64,000 nt of DNA, taken from positions 2,782,736-2,846,735 of the forward strand of contig NC_072450.1 of assembly GCF_027596085.1 (NCBI RefSeq), read 5' to 3'. Shown in pieces: positions 1-13,991 of the stretch. Made by a program: the position numbers and the translations under genes. The notes below the pieces were generated by a model. It was not told the DNA's origin. It made no database searches and saw nothing but the letters and a program-made list of their open reading frames with translations. Numbering within the stretch: the stretch's first letter is position 1; every line of letters begins with the position of its first letter. The DNA comes from Anoplopoma fimbria (lineage: Eukaryota; Chordata; Actinopteri; Perciformes; Anoplopomatidae).

Positions 1-1894
1 CTGAGACATTCACCGTCCAGGCTCTGGCCTCTGAACGGACTGGTGATGGCGGCCTGCTGTCTGCGTCATCGGGTCAGGGATTAACTATGTGAGGTAACCA
101 TGTGGTCAATCAATGACCCCAGAATTGAACTTGTGCGCTCACCGCACACACACATGCACGGATATATGGCCAATGGGTTGTTGTTGGGTTGATGGTGGCC
201 GGTTGGAGAATTGAACATATCACCCAACCCGAATATATATAATCACAGTTTACACGTCAGCACACATGGATTTCCTTCCGTCTTCTCCATTTGTTGGAAT
301 ACTTTTGCTTTATTTAGTCCTCTCTGTACCTGAATAACTTAAGGAGATTTGAGTGGACTTCAGATTAGATTTTAGGCCACGCCCCTTGCGTTTTCTCCCA
401 CCTTGTGTCAGCTTGTGGTCGCTTCCCGTCCGCTGATTCAGCTAAGTGAGCCGGAGTCAGCGGGCCTGTTTCGGCGCCGCAGACTCAACGTCAGGACAAG
501 CGCCGCTGGAAAGAGGGCGATGGAGAAGGTTGTCTGGTTACGTGACCGCTCTGGTATGTTGTGGTGGCTTGTTTGAGTGCTATTGTGCTGGAGTAAGGCA
601 GATATGTTAGCCTGCTGTTTGACTCTATTGATTAGGGAGGATTTTCCAGTTTGAAGTTACTTATTACCACAAATATACAAGGAGCATAAAAGCATATTGG
701 TTTTCTGTGTGTGTTACTGCTCTGTCAGTCTTTCCTGATACATTTCTAAACACGAATCATCTCTAATAACAGTAGAGTCTAGAGATTATTTACATCTTAG
801 TCCTGAAAGGAAGTTAGCTAAAATCATCTTAATATTGGCGTAGGCAAAGCATTCGAAGATCATCCCTTCAGCTGATCGCCAGTCGGCCCAAGCGTACTGA
901 ATACCTGCATTTTGAACTATTTTAAAAAAAAACACACAATATTAGCAATACTTAGTCTAAACATGGCTTTTTCAAAATCCAGGCATTTTAGGAGCAACAC
1001 CCCAAAAGCTTCTCTCAGACCAGGGAGCCCCCGGTTCACAGTTACGGTGTGATTTGGTAAAGGAGACCTGCCGGCCGTTAAAGGGTTAACGTGCAGCTGG
1101 AAGTCTCGGGCCGAGTGGAAAAGCGCAACTATTTGCAGAGTGGTGTACAAATGAATGGAATCCTCAGTGACCTACTTCTCTGAGCGGCTGAGAGGCGGCC
1201 TTGTTTTGGGACCCGGCGAGTGATGCGACCTGAGACGCAGCCGAAGTCAACGGGCAGAGACGGGCGGAGTTCCATCACACACCATTAATGTTTTATAGTA
1301 GTTTTTTGTGTTATTTTTAGACTGTTCATATTTCCTGACTCCTGTAAGACATTTGGTTACTTTTACAAGTTTTTTTTTACCATTTTCAAGCGTCAGTTTT
1401 TCCATCTGAATGGCGGAGTACAGATGAGTACAGAGCTCAGACCTCTCTGTGTCAAGAAGGGAGATGATGTTATTTCCATCCGGACCAAACCACCTCACAG
1501 AAGAACCAGGGCTGCAGGATTATGGCCAAAAAATGGCCAAAAAATCAATATTAAGAATATTTATTTGCACATAAATAAGCAGAGGACAGCTTTCACTACA
1601 TTCCTGCTAATGTTCAAATATTTGGCTCAAAATTAGACTCTTTCTAATCCATCAAGTGATTAATATTGAATGAATTTCACAGCCCTGAGAGAAGCCACAG
1701 AGTGAACGTCTAAATCTGTGCTTTCTGACGGTAGTAATGTGCAGCCTGCAGCATTTCACTCGTGGTTATTAAGGAATGTAACTTCCTGTTTTTCCTCCCC
1801 CCCTCGAAGGAGAACAAAACTTCTTTTGAGACAATCTGAAGAGGGACAGTTTCAGATCAAGTTGAGAGGACATGAATGGTGCTGTCTGCAGGAC

Positions 1895-1895
<1 letters not shown>

Positions 1896-1989
<94 letters not shown>
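1896..1989. repeat. (CA)47 microsatellite
   Basis: Uninterrupted CA dinucleotide tract read directly. Confidence 0.98.
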
Positions 1990-1991
<2 letters not shown>

Positions 1992-4030
1992 GTGTAGGGT
2001 TAGTGTTGGGGTGGGGTTAGGAGAGGACAGTGGGCCTGGTGTTCTGAATGACTAACCTTATTCTGGGGTGGCGTTCTGCTGACCTGGTCCACGCGGCTGT
2101 CTGAGCCAGGAGGAGGCGGGCGGGGATCCGATATGAACAAGCAGCTGTGTTGGAGAACTTGAAGGTGACCGAGACGGCGCTCTGTGGCTGCAGACACTTG
2201 TGTTTCATCGAGAACTCGTCCATTGCAGTTTGCTAATCCACAAAATTCTGTTGATTTTGGCTCCAATTTTTGTTGCTTACACGCTTTTAGCGGTGGTAGT
2301 TTTTGAACTGCACAGAAAAGATTCTATAATTTACGTATCCATAGTTTCTGGATGTACAAGTGAAGGAACTAATGTCATTTTAAGAATTGTTACTAGTTAA
2401 TTGAACGTTTTCTTTGATGGAAAAACTTTATCATACATTTTAAATATTATTACTCAAAGCAAAGAGATTCTTTTAGGTTTTAAACATTGTCTGGAGGCCA
2501 CCTTTTAGGGTTTATGAGCAGAGCACCAACATGGACAACCAACCTTCTACCATTTGTCCTCGTACATGTTGATGCTCGTAAAAATCTTCTCATAACAGTG
2601 CCATGGTAAGATGTGCCGTCGGTATGTACAGTGGTGAATGACAACAGAGCAACGAGTTTCTGAACCTGGAGGCTCTGTCTTTTTTTTGGTATCATGAAAG
2701 GATTGGCCCAAAAAAACATATTTTATTTACACCTGAAGGCACCAGATCCTCAGGAATGCCAGGAGTATAAAAGGTGGTGGTGGAGGGTGGTGGTGGTGGT
2801 GGTGTTTAACCTCAGTGCAGAATTTGAATTTGAATTTGTTTGAATCTAGGTCAAAATATGACTTCCAGCTAAAAGAAAAAAACTTTTCATAGGAGCTGGC
2901 TTTGCTTCTCCTATTGGAGAGAGAGAAAGAGAGGAAGCATACTTCTGCATGTGTCTCTGTGAGATGATTGACATGGAGGGAAAGTCTGCGTTGTACACTG
3001 GCTAGTATTACTCAGTGAATTCCTCTTGCTTTCTCTCTCTCTCTGCCTAAACTAGGCCTGATGAAAAACCCGGGCTGGAAATCAGCATTCCTGGCTTAGG
3101 CGGTTAACGGTTCCGGTGTTGGGGATACTGTCTAGGAATGCGGGCACGTCAGAGCACACTCGAGTCAGGCGCTCAGCGAAAGTTGGATGGGAGGGGGGGG
3201 CTTTTCCAGCGTGGGGGGGGGACACAGTGGAAAAAGGAAAACTGATTCCACCTTCAGTGGAGCTAAGGTCTCCTGAGTGCACCGCGGTGAAGAGGGAGGC
3301 GGAGGAGGGGAAAAGATGAAGACTGGTGCTTTTAACAGTTGAAGCTCAGTCACACTTTTATCTGCCTTTTTTTTACATTTTTAAATCTATATTATATACA
3401 TTCTAAGATAATAAGTTTGTAAAATGTTTAGTCCTGTGTGAGGCAAGGTGATTGCAGAGAAGACACTTGATCCGTGCTGATACAACAGTTAACAGCACCA
3501 CGAAATGACGAAACAGAATCTATGAGAAACCAAATGGAGGCTCCGTGTTAAAAAACACACAAAAACACACACCGGTACCACCCTTTAGCTTCTAGTCTGA
3601 TGTAGTCCTCCAGCTCTGCCAAGGGAGGTTCTATAAATACTGGCCCCCACAGAGATACGAGTTTAGAGTGAAAGTGATCCGGTCAGATTTTTCACACACT
3701 TTTCCTCCATTTGTCAACATCCTTTGTGCCTTTTTTAAACCTCTCATTGGCCATTTGGACGGAGAGGGAGAGAGAGAGAGAGGGAGAGAGGGAGAGAGGA
3801 AACTCTCGTCTCTGGTTTGGGCGCCAAACTATTCCATCGCACCCACGCATGAGCAAACAGTTTATTTCTGGAAGTTGACGGCGTGTTCTGTGAACTCGTA
3901 CTGAACCTCAGGAATGGGGACAGACAACCTGCCAAAACGACCAGAGGGGAAAACGAAATATAGAAAAAGCTCGTCTTTTCCACTCTGCCTCTACAGCAAA
4001 GGCTCTTTCCTCTCAGTTCTTTGCTTCCGG

Positions 4031-4039
4031 GTGTGTGTA

Positions 4040-4072
<33 letters not shown>

Positions 4073-4125
4073 ATGTATGTATGTATGTATGTATGTGTAT
4101 GTATGTGTGTATGTATGTGTGTGTG
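4031..4125. repeat. compound (GT)n/(GTAT)n microsatellite
   Basis: GT repeats merging into GTAT tetranucleotide repeats. Confidence 0.97.
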
Positions 4126-5069
4126 GAAACAGAGAGGATGGACAGAAACCGGGGCTTAGGACTAGAAAGGATTTGACGCTGGTGGAAGCCACTCGAATCC
4201 TCCGACACGTCGGGCTCTCGATATCATCTCTGAGGGAGGCGTGCGAGGTGTCACTGATAGCAGGGATTATACAATCAAGCGCTTCATAAATCCTGCAGGT
4301 TTAGTTTCTCCCTGAACCCTTCTGTGCTTCTTTATAGCTCTGATCCCAGCTTTGCTTCCCCCCCAGCGGCGTTGGATTTACTGCTCCATGTGTGTGTGTA
4401 ACTGTGTATGTTTACACCTCCAAACCAAAAGACACACTTTCATCAGGTGTGACTGAGTAGCCAGTCTGCAAGCGTTAAGGAAGTGTTTCAAGCAGACAGA
4501 GTACACATTGGTGGATCATGAACAGGTTGATGCATACTGTGGTGTTTTTTTTTAATATTCTATATTTTTGGGCAATTTCGTCTTTATTTTGAAAGCATGG
4601 GTCCACAATTCTTGCAAAGACACTCAAACATTTGCAAAAGGTCATAAAGTATTTCAAGAAAAAGCACAAGTAATATGTCAGTGCTCCATTTGTACTGTGG
4701 AAGGGTAATGCATTCCACACAGAGGATCTAATGATACGGGGAAAGTCTTTGAGCTCTGACCTCTCATTCACATTTACGATATAGAAAGTGTCTGGCCTGT
4801 CTTTAACCCCGGTACAGGCCGGGCTAACCGGACGAGCCTGGTTTGGCTAGAGGCCAACACACCTTCAAAGCTTTAACTCATTACGTACGTACAGCGTAAC
4901 GAGAGTCGGAACCAAGAAGAGCGGAGTGCACGTCAGAAAAATACCTTAAATATATGTATTATGTACACTGTAATAATAATTCAGTGCAAAGCTGACTATA
5001 AATATAATAAGTTGTAAACGCTGTCTTAATTTACATCCTCTGTTAGTAACGAGAGAAAAACACGACATA

Positions 5070-5207
<138 letters not shown>

Positions 5208-6525
5208 AGAGGGGTGAGAACAGGTGAGGGATACCAGTCCGTCCCATAGATGACCAGTCAGTCTGGTCCTGACCAGACATACAGGCGTATAATGTTTCCA
5301 CATATAGCCCCCCCCCCCCATGGCTCTGAGGCAGCTGGCTCTGCTGCACACTACACTTCTTGTGTGAGGAGGCTGTTTGAGCTCAGCAGCCGTCCGGTTC
5401 TAACTGAACAGGTCTGTACAACGAGACGGTTCACAAGATAACACGAGTCTGACTTAAGCCTAGCTCTAAAGTGTTCACCTGTGGCTGACTCGTCTCTGCG
5501 ACACTGTCAATCACAACGGAACAGATTTATCTTTGTAAAGGTCACATTTAATGCTAAGCAGAGATTGATAAACTGTACTTTTACAGTAGAAAAAACCCAA
5601 TATTAAGCTATTTATGATACTACATAAAGATGCATCTGTAAAATGTTGCTACCAAGTTAGCATTTTGTAAACAATAATTCATAAAATAGTGTTCTTAATA
5701 CTGCCTGTTACAAAACTGATCCAGGGCTGTATGTAGTTTGCTGGTCCACGGCAGCGGAGCTCCAAACCCTGACATCACATGAATGGATGCTGACAGTGGA
5801 GACACAGCATGGCGCCGGCGTCCTCTCTTGTTTACCTCTGACTGGTCCACATGCTGTTGGCTTTGACAGACAGGGTGACATCAGCAGAACCGGCCGGCGA
5901 CAGAGCCCCATGGCAACGGTTTCCGTGACGGCCACACAACAGGAGTCTTTGAATCCCCTGGTGGTGGGGGGGGAATGAATGACCTCATCCAAACCAGACC
6001 CCTCCAGGAAGCTGTGTTCATGGTCTGCCTCCAGACTCGCCAAGGAGCTCACCTCCACGCCACTGCTGAGATTGTTCGACTCCAATAGTCAATCATTCGT
6101 CCTCGTACTGAAGCGTGAACCGGGCTCAGACTACAGGAGATTAACGATGATTTACTTCTGATTCATCCCTCCCGACAATCGGAGGAGGAATCCGGACCGG
6201 GACCTCGGTCAGTACCGATGTTGGGGCCCAGATTATCTGGTCATGTAAAGTGGCCAATGAGAGGGAAAAGCTGGAGCAGCTGACTGCGATGCCAAGCAAC
6301 AGTAAAGAGTCCAACCCTTGAGGTAGCACACTGCTTTGATATTAAAAACAACAGTTAAAGTCCCAGTGAAACAGAAGTCTGAGCGTCTTCGGCTTCTGTA
6401 CTGTGACGTGTTCCACAGTGAAGCTACATACTTGAGCAGTGTAGAGTTACAAGAGGGCTTCAAATCAAATCCTTTGCGTTTGATTGGATTGCTAAAACGA
6501 AGGCGAGCTTAAAGGGCAGTTGGCT

Positions 6526-6627
<102 letters not shown>

Positions 6628-6772
6628 CTCCATCACCTGTTGTTGGATCAGGAGGAGCACATTTCAGATGAGCAACCATTCATCGGCTAACTTTAATCAT
6701 CTGGTGATCGTAGAGTGGAGCTCTCGCCGCCTCAGGCTGTTGTCGCTCTGCAGTGTTTGGTTCTGAATGGGT

Positions 6773-6775
<3 letters not shown>

Positions 6776-6824
<49 letters not shown>
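6776..6824. repeat. (GT)n microsatellite
   Basis: Pure GT tract 150 bp after the (CA)50 tract; the two are complementary and could pair. Confidence 0.97.
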
Positions 6825-6827
<3 letters not shown>

Positions 6828-8092
6828 TGATGGTGTTACAGCCGGATGCTGAAGCTATGTCCCTCAGGCTGTGGACAGCCGAGGATGCTGGGTAAACGCG
6901 TCTGTCTCACACTCACAGGGCCACACTCAGCATTCCACATGACACTCGAATGTTCATCAGACTGCGAGCACACAAACACCCGTACGGCGCTGAAGGAGTG
7001 ACCAGAGCGCTCTGACAGACGGACTGGGCTGTAGACAGTACACATACTGGTGTGGTGAAACCAGTTAGTTTAGTGCTGCACGTGTTGAAATGTCTGTTTT
7101 TACTCCGACACAGCAGATTCAGAAGGTCAGAATCCAAAACAGTTGATCAGTGATACTCTTTCCACCAGTATACTACGCGAACGCAGTGTTTGGGTGACGA
7201 GAAAAAAAAAAAAAGCGCCTCGTTGCTCTGCTGGTTTTTGTAGCATAGCATAGAAACACAGTGCTCCCATTGAAAAGGATTTGAACATGGCGGTTGCTCG
7301 CCATCCCATGCAGATTGGTTGTCAATAGCGCGTTATTGCAAAATTAAAGATAGCAAAAGCCCGACTCCTAGTGTGAAATCATTTTCTGCTGGTTTGGTTA
7401 TAAGCCCAGGACAGAGCTGATCGTTTGTGTCGTGTGTTTAACCGTTAAACTCCATCAGTTGCCTGGATAACAACTGTGTTCCTTCTCCTGCTAGGCTGTT
7501 AAACCTCTCCTCTCTTTAACTGGCTGGTTTGTTGTTTTTGTTCTTGTTGTTTGGCGGACCGCAACCGTTTAATAGTTTACAAAGACACATCCTCATTAAG
7601 CTCACAAATGTACCCGAAACAATTACCCAAACCACACCACCAATACACCGCTGAGTGTGTGAGTGAGTGTGTGAGTGAGTGTTCTCCTTCTTCCCAGCAG
7701 GTACGGAAATAAACCTTTCCTCCACAAAGGAAAATAATTATCATTCTTGTAAAAGGAAGGAAGGGGGGGTTTGAGCAGAGAGAGACGGACAGAGAAATGG
7801 AAGGCAGGGAAGAGCGTCTGACGGGCCCCTGGCTGCCATTTCCTTAAATAGAGTTGTGGGCTCCTCCGGTCCAGCCCTGGCAGAGCGGAGCCTCACATTC
7901 TTAGCATAGCTGCTCCTGCCACATTCAGAGACCTCCCCCGACACCGCAGCGCTGCTACAGCGTCCACAGGTAGACTGGAAACCATCGGCCTCCTCTCGGC
8001 TCCCACCACGCTTCCTCCAGACCCCCAACCACCAGATACTACTGCAGACCAGGGGAGACCAGGGGATGTTGATGAAAGACTCCAGAGGAAGT

Positions 8093-8127
8093 GGGAGGGG
8101 AGGGGGGAGGGGGGGGAGGCAGAGGGG
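8093..8127 (+). other. G-rich tract with quadruplex potential
   Basis: Six closely spaced runs of three or more G in 35 bp. Confidence 0.6.
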
Positions 8128-8278
8128 TAAAGGATAGCAAAGAATTGTTCTCCATTCATACAGCAGCCGTGCTCCTGCTAGGAAACCTCCCCCACTGCTG
8201 GGAAAATAAGACCAGACAATAAAGACACATCATCTGGCCTCTTTACTCATCAAGATATGTCTGTGAGCTCTGCAGGAC

Positions 8279-8280
<2 letters not shown>

Positions 8281-8366
<86 letters not shown>

Positions 8367-8391
8367 GGCAGACAGACAGACAGACAGACAG
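8281..8391. repeat. (CAGA)n tetranucleotide microsatellite
   Basis: About 28 CAGA units with one CAGG variant near the 3' end. Open in several frames, so it produces spurious long open frames. Confidence 0.98.
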
Positions 8392-9278
8392 CAACAATTG
8401 GGGTACACATTTACCAGGAGGTCCCATAGTGAAATAAAATCTAAACTTGAGTTGATAAGTTGATGATATTTGGGCTTTGTCAACGTAGGAAAAAAAGTAT
8501 ATTTTTACAGCATAGAGGAATTCTACCTGTGCAGAAGCATAGTCTTCTCCATCCTCCCTCCGTTAGACAGGAAATATTGAAATATTTCTGACAAGAAACA
8601 AGGAGTTTTTACTTTGTGACATTTAATGAATGCTGCTACGTAACAGCAGTGTGTTTGGTGATGTCCGGCTGAAGAGCTGCAGAGGTGTGCAGGTTTTGCA
8701 CGGGCCTTGAAAATATCTGGAAAGCGGCTTCTAAAAAGCCCTTCGGCCTAATCGGCTGATGAGCCTGTTTAGCGAGGGCGACCAGGAGATCACTGTGATT
8801 AAAATGGATTCAATGCAGTGGTCGAGCTCCTGCTGTTGCTCTGCTGTTGAATGAGGAGGAGGAGGAGGAAAGATTCTACCGTTCATCGTCTTTATGTACC
8901 AGCTAATAGTCCGTTCTTACCACATCTACTGCATTTAACACAGCAGGTCATTGGTAGAGTAGGAAAGCCTTGATTTGGAACATGCGTGATTTTCCTAAAG
9001 ACTCGATTCATAAGATGTGGTGGCCAAATATTCATCAACATCCAGAGGGAAAACCCTGTAACGGTTGTGTTGCAGCAGCAATTATTCATCTAATGACAGC
9101 ACCTGGGTTTGTGGACTTGGCGGACCTGGTCTGAATGAGGTCCAGACTGGATGTGAGAATGAGGTCAGACATTGTGAAGAGCACTTTACTGTGATAATAA
9201 ATACAGTAGCCGCAATGATTCCTTTTCCTGCACACACACGGGCAAACACGTTTAACTCATCAAGCAGGTGCTTCCCAA

Positions 9279-9389
<111 letters not shown>

Positions 9390-11991
9390 GTCTTGGCCGC
9401 TGTTTAAAACATTACACAGTATAAATAAATAAGCGCCCGAGAGGAAAAGACCTACTTTACACCTACTGTACACCGACACTTCTGCACACGCACACACAAT
9501 GTGAAAACCAGATGAGAGCGGGTTTTATGCTCCATAAATGTGATGATTCAGGTCTGCTGTGAGAAGGTGTTCCTGTCTTCTATTGTGTCTCACAGGAATC
9601 TCTCCTGTTTGTCGAGGCTCCCCGGAGACTCTGATTGATCCTTTTCACTGATTCCATTCAGAAGAAGTCTCTCCTGTGATCTGAACACAGCGGGTGGACG
9701 TGCACCTCTTTACTACAGCATTTCCTGTGGAAGTGAGATTGTGGTCCAGTTTCCACATTTCACCCGTTCACAAGTTTTCCTTCTTTCTTTTCGAGCCTCC
9801 AAAGATATTATCGGCCGTATCTGTCATTATCTGTCCTTATCTGTGATTAGATGCATCCTCTGGTTTCCATGAAGGAGTGTTTGGTAGTCTATAAAAACTT
9901 CGGTCTCTTGGTTTCTGTTTGGAGAGAAGAGTGATGTTGGGTAACGACCAGTAAAAACAGAATGTCTGCCCCCTAAATGTTGATGACTTGAATAAATCAA
10001 GAGGGGCTCAAATCATGTGATTTTTTATTTAGTTATTTAACTATTTGTTCTTGTAGCTCCGATCATAGAGCCCTCTGGTCCCCTCGAGTAGAAGTCACAG
10101 TGTTTTCTGGACGTGTTTTGGAGTTGGATGCCCGAAAACACTTCGTTCTACGATGTAAAATAAGTAAATATAGAATATGTCAGTAAACGCCCCTCTGGTG
10201 AAGTTAGAAGCTTTTACATGTCTTAAAAAAAGTGTCTAAATAGACGACTAACCGTCCTCACTGGAACACTAGTCCTCCTCCTTCACAGCCTCGTTGTGTG
10301 AACTCGTGCTCATGCGACCGTGTTGTAGTTTGTTTGTTTGTTACCTCTGCCAGAAGCTTCTGCTGCTCTTATTCACCCTTCACAAACCACATCAGCAGAG
10401 ATCAGAGGACAGAGGACAGGAGGATGGGCCGATATGTGTGTTCCTTATTCTTCATATACTCGTCTCAGGAAGTTTGTTTATTTTATAGACATTTTAGATT
10501 TGGTCTCCAGTTTGATATTATTGAGTTTCTATAGTGACTTTGCTGTTGTAAACATTACAGTTGTGTCTTCAGAAGATAAGATCCTAACGGAACCCATCCC
10601 GACATGGATCACAGGTCACACACAGCTGGTGTTGTTAACAGATACGTTAGTCTCTTTTGATTGACAGAAACCAGGTTTCTCATTGACCTGAGCTTTAAGA
10701 AATCCGTTTGCAGCAGAAAAACCGACAGTAAACCGCTTAACTTTTAGCATGAAACGGATGTGTGCCAGTCGTGTTTGTTTAAAGCGGCCTATTGTCCAGA
10801 TATCCAGATCAGAGCCGTGTGTGTGTACAGCAGAGATTGGGAGCAGTCAGAGCAGCGTAAATCACCTGCTGACTGGTTTCCTGACAGCTTGACTGCCTGT
10901 TTCCTCTCACTCAGCTTTAGTCTGTCCGACGCGATGACTGAGGCCCAGATTGTTAAGATGCTCTCCTCTTCCTCAGTTCACCAATCAGTCCACCACTCTC
11001 TCAAAAAAACAAAAAGTGAATGCTAAATGATTTGCTGATTGACAGATTCATCCAAGTATATTTTTATCAAAGCGCTCTTCCTTTTCCAAACTAAGATAAG
11101 TCTGTGTCCATCTGGAGGGTCGGGTTAAAACCAACCACCCTGTGTCTAATTACACAGCAGCCTTCTCCTGTTTATTAGTGGAGCGCGTATGGGATACACT
11201 CATCAACGTCACAGAAGGAAGTGTGTGGAGTGGATGAAGTGCAGCGAGAGGATCAACACACACAGTATACCTGACCGCCCAGCCGGACCAAAGAACACCG
11301 AAAGTGCACTGAGCGTTCAAACGGCCATCCTACCAAACCAACATTCAGTCATTTAGTATGTCCCCATACATATGATGTCGAATGCAGCGTGCCAAAAATA
11401 ACCAGGATGTTCTACTCCGTCCGCTCTCACTTTGCAGTACGCAATGTTTTTTTCTGGCTATTCTGACCCACAATCCTTTGCGCAGCAGATAAGCAGTGCA
11501 GTTTTGCTTCGTCACGTTTCTCTGGTGTTTGAAAACGGGCTACGGCTGCGTCTCGCTGTGACGCGTTCTATCGGCTTCACCTGCATCCATATCCATCATT
11601 CTTTCAAAAAACATGGTAAATGGTTGAACTATATGGGGATTATTTTAAAACTGGACTAGACAGGAGTAATCAGCACTCTTCCTCCTCTTCCTCTTCCTCT
11701 TCTCAGTCAGTTATGTGTCAGCAGGTCAAGGTGAGGTCAAGGTCAAACTCCCTCAAAGTCTCTTTACTCGCTCTCTGTTTCGTCTTCTTCCTCTTTTCCT
11801 CTCTTGTGGTTTCATTCTGTTTTCCCTCCCTCCTCTGGTTTATTGCATCTTTTATTGTCTTGTTTATTTTGCAATAATCTCTCTCTCATTCTCTCTCTCT
11901 CACTCTCCCCCCGCTAGTTGAGACCTGTTGACACCGGTGAACTTTCCAGTCTTTCTCTCGTATCCACCCCCTTCCTTCTTACCTCTCTTAT

Positions 11992-11993
<2 letters not shown>

Positions 11994-12077
<84 letters not shown>

Positions 12078-12087
12078 GTGCGTGTGC
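11994..12087. repeat. (GT)n microsatellite
   Basis: GT tract with a few GC interruptions at the 3' end. Confidence 0.98.
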
Positions 12088-13671
12088 GTCCGGGGCCCCA
12101 ATACTTAGTGTTGGGGCCTGTGGGAGCCTGCCTGAGCGTCTTGTTGGGACATGGCCTCTGTCTCTGGGTCTCTGTCTGGGTGGGGCGGTGCAGCATGTAG
12201 CATTAGATCATTCCCATCACATATCCAGTGAACCACACCTCTTTCACTGCAGCTAGCAACAGTCAAACCAGCTCCCATCTTTCATTTCTTACTTGCATTC
12301 CTTTTGTTCTTTTGTTTCCTCTGGCTTTCTTTGTGTTCCGTCTACTTTTTGTTTTTTTTAAACATTTAAACATTTAATTCAATTGCAAAATTCCATTTCA
12401 TACCTCTGTTTGGACTTGTACCATATATTCTGCCTTCTCTCCCAGACCTGGCAAATAAAACTCAAGTTTTTCACAGTCATCCAGCCAAAAGAGATCAACA
12501 TAAATGGAGGATATTTTACCAAACGGGACATCCCTGATGTCCTCGTAGATAGGACAGTTAACGAGCTCACACTCTGGAGTGGAATTAAACCTGCTTGTCT
12601 TTTCTTTTACTTATCTTTCTTTCTCTCCTTTGCTCAGTCATTTTTATTGTTTTAATCTACCTTCTGCTACATGTTTTCCTACTCTTTCTCTTAACATTCA
12701 GGTTTTTTGTCTTTTCATTCCTTATTCGCACCACATTTATTATATTTGGTGTCTCTTGTATCCACGTCCCTCTTTGTTTCAGCGTTATCTCCTCAGTGTA
12801 GTCCAGTCGTCCTGAGGATGAAGTGTTCCAGATGGGACTTAGTGTTGAGTCAACAAAATGAGGTTAGAACTGAGAGCTGGAGGTGATGGGAGTATCCCAG
12901 TTATACAAGGTTCATCTAGCTTTTTCTAGAGAATTCAACCTGGAAACAAAGAGCAAGCCTTCTTCCAAGTGTTTACATTATTCCAGTGTGTTCACAGCCA
13001 CTTTGTGTCTTTTAAGATCACCGAGACAAAACACCACGTCGTTCATAATATCTTCAGCAGGTAAAAACTAGGTTTTTGATCTCTAGACAGCGGATTCTTC
13101 CATTTTTGTCACCTCAGCGTTATCTCACTTCAAACGTACCGCATAACTAACATGTCACTGACGTATCTTCATCTCTGTTGCAACTCAACTTTACAAGCAT
13201 TGAAATTAGGCTTGTAATGCAATTATCCTGGGAATGATGCTGTATAATTGACAAACAATATAGGTATTTAAATATCGGTCATTTTTTGTTTATATAAAGC
13301 AAACAACCCACTCCTGCTCTTCGTATAAACTCCACAAGTATCTGCTTACTTCACAACATCCGACAATGAACACAGACACATCACTCGCTCTCTCTTTGTC
13401 TTTTTGTTATCGTGCTTCAGCTTCTCTTCCAACTTAAAGTAAGATAGACTGAAACTATGCTTGTGGTGGGGAACAAAAAGCAGTTAAAATGTCAAAAGAA
13501 GTGTAATGTGGACGTGCACCATCAGCTCATTCATGTGACTTATTGTCTGACCAGCAGCCAGTGTTTAGTGTAAACGACTGGACGACTCATTAAATGTGGT
13601 GTGAAAAAGACGTGTTTCACTTTGTGTGAGTAGAGCTTTGCTAGAGAGTAGAGCTAGGACTGGGGCTGGGT

Positions 13672-13958
13672 TTGTGTGTGTGTGTGTGTGTCAGTGTGTT
13701 TCAGTGTGTTTCGGTGTGTTTCAGTGTGTTTTGGTGTGTGTGTGTGTGTGTGTGTTTCAGTGTGTTTCGGTGTGTGTGTGTGTGTGTTTCAGTGTGTTTC
13801 GGTGTGTTTTGGTGTGTGTGTGTGTGTGTGTTTCAGTGTGTTTCAGTGTGTTTCGGTGTGTTTGTTGTGTTTCAGTGTGTTTCAGTGTGTTTTGGTGTGT
13901 GTGTGTGTGTGTGTTTCAGTGTGTTTCAGTGTGTTTCGGTGTGTTTCAGTGTGTTTGT

Positions 13959-13991
<33 letters not shown>

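Noticed and set aside
5708..6085. 125-codon minus-strand open frame
   Set aside because: No recognisable motif, no splice-compatible neighbours, ordinary intronic composition; length is within chance for GC-richer DNA.
10294..10664. Three overlapping + strand open frames of 64-108 codons
   Set aside because: Three different frames open over the same non-conserved intronic stretch with no domain; chance.
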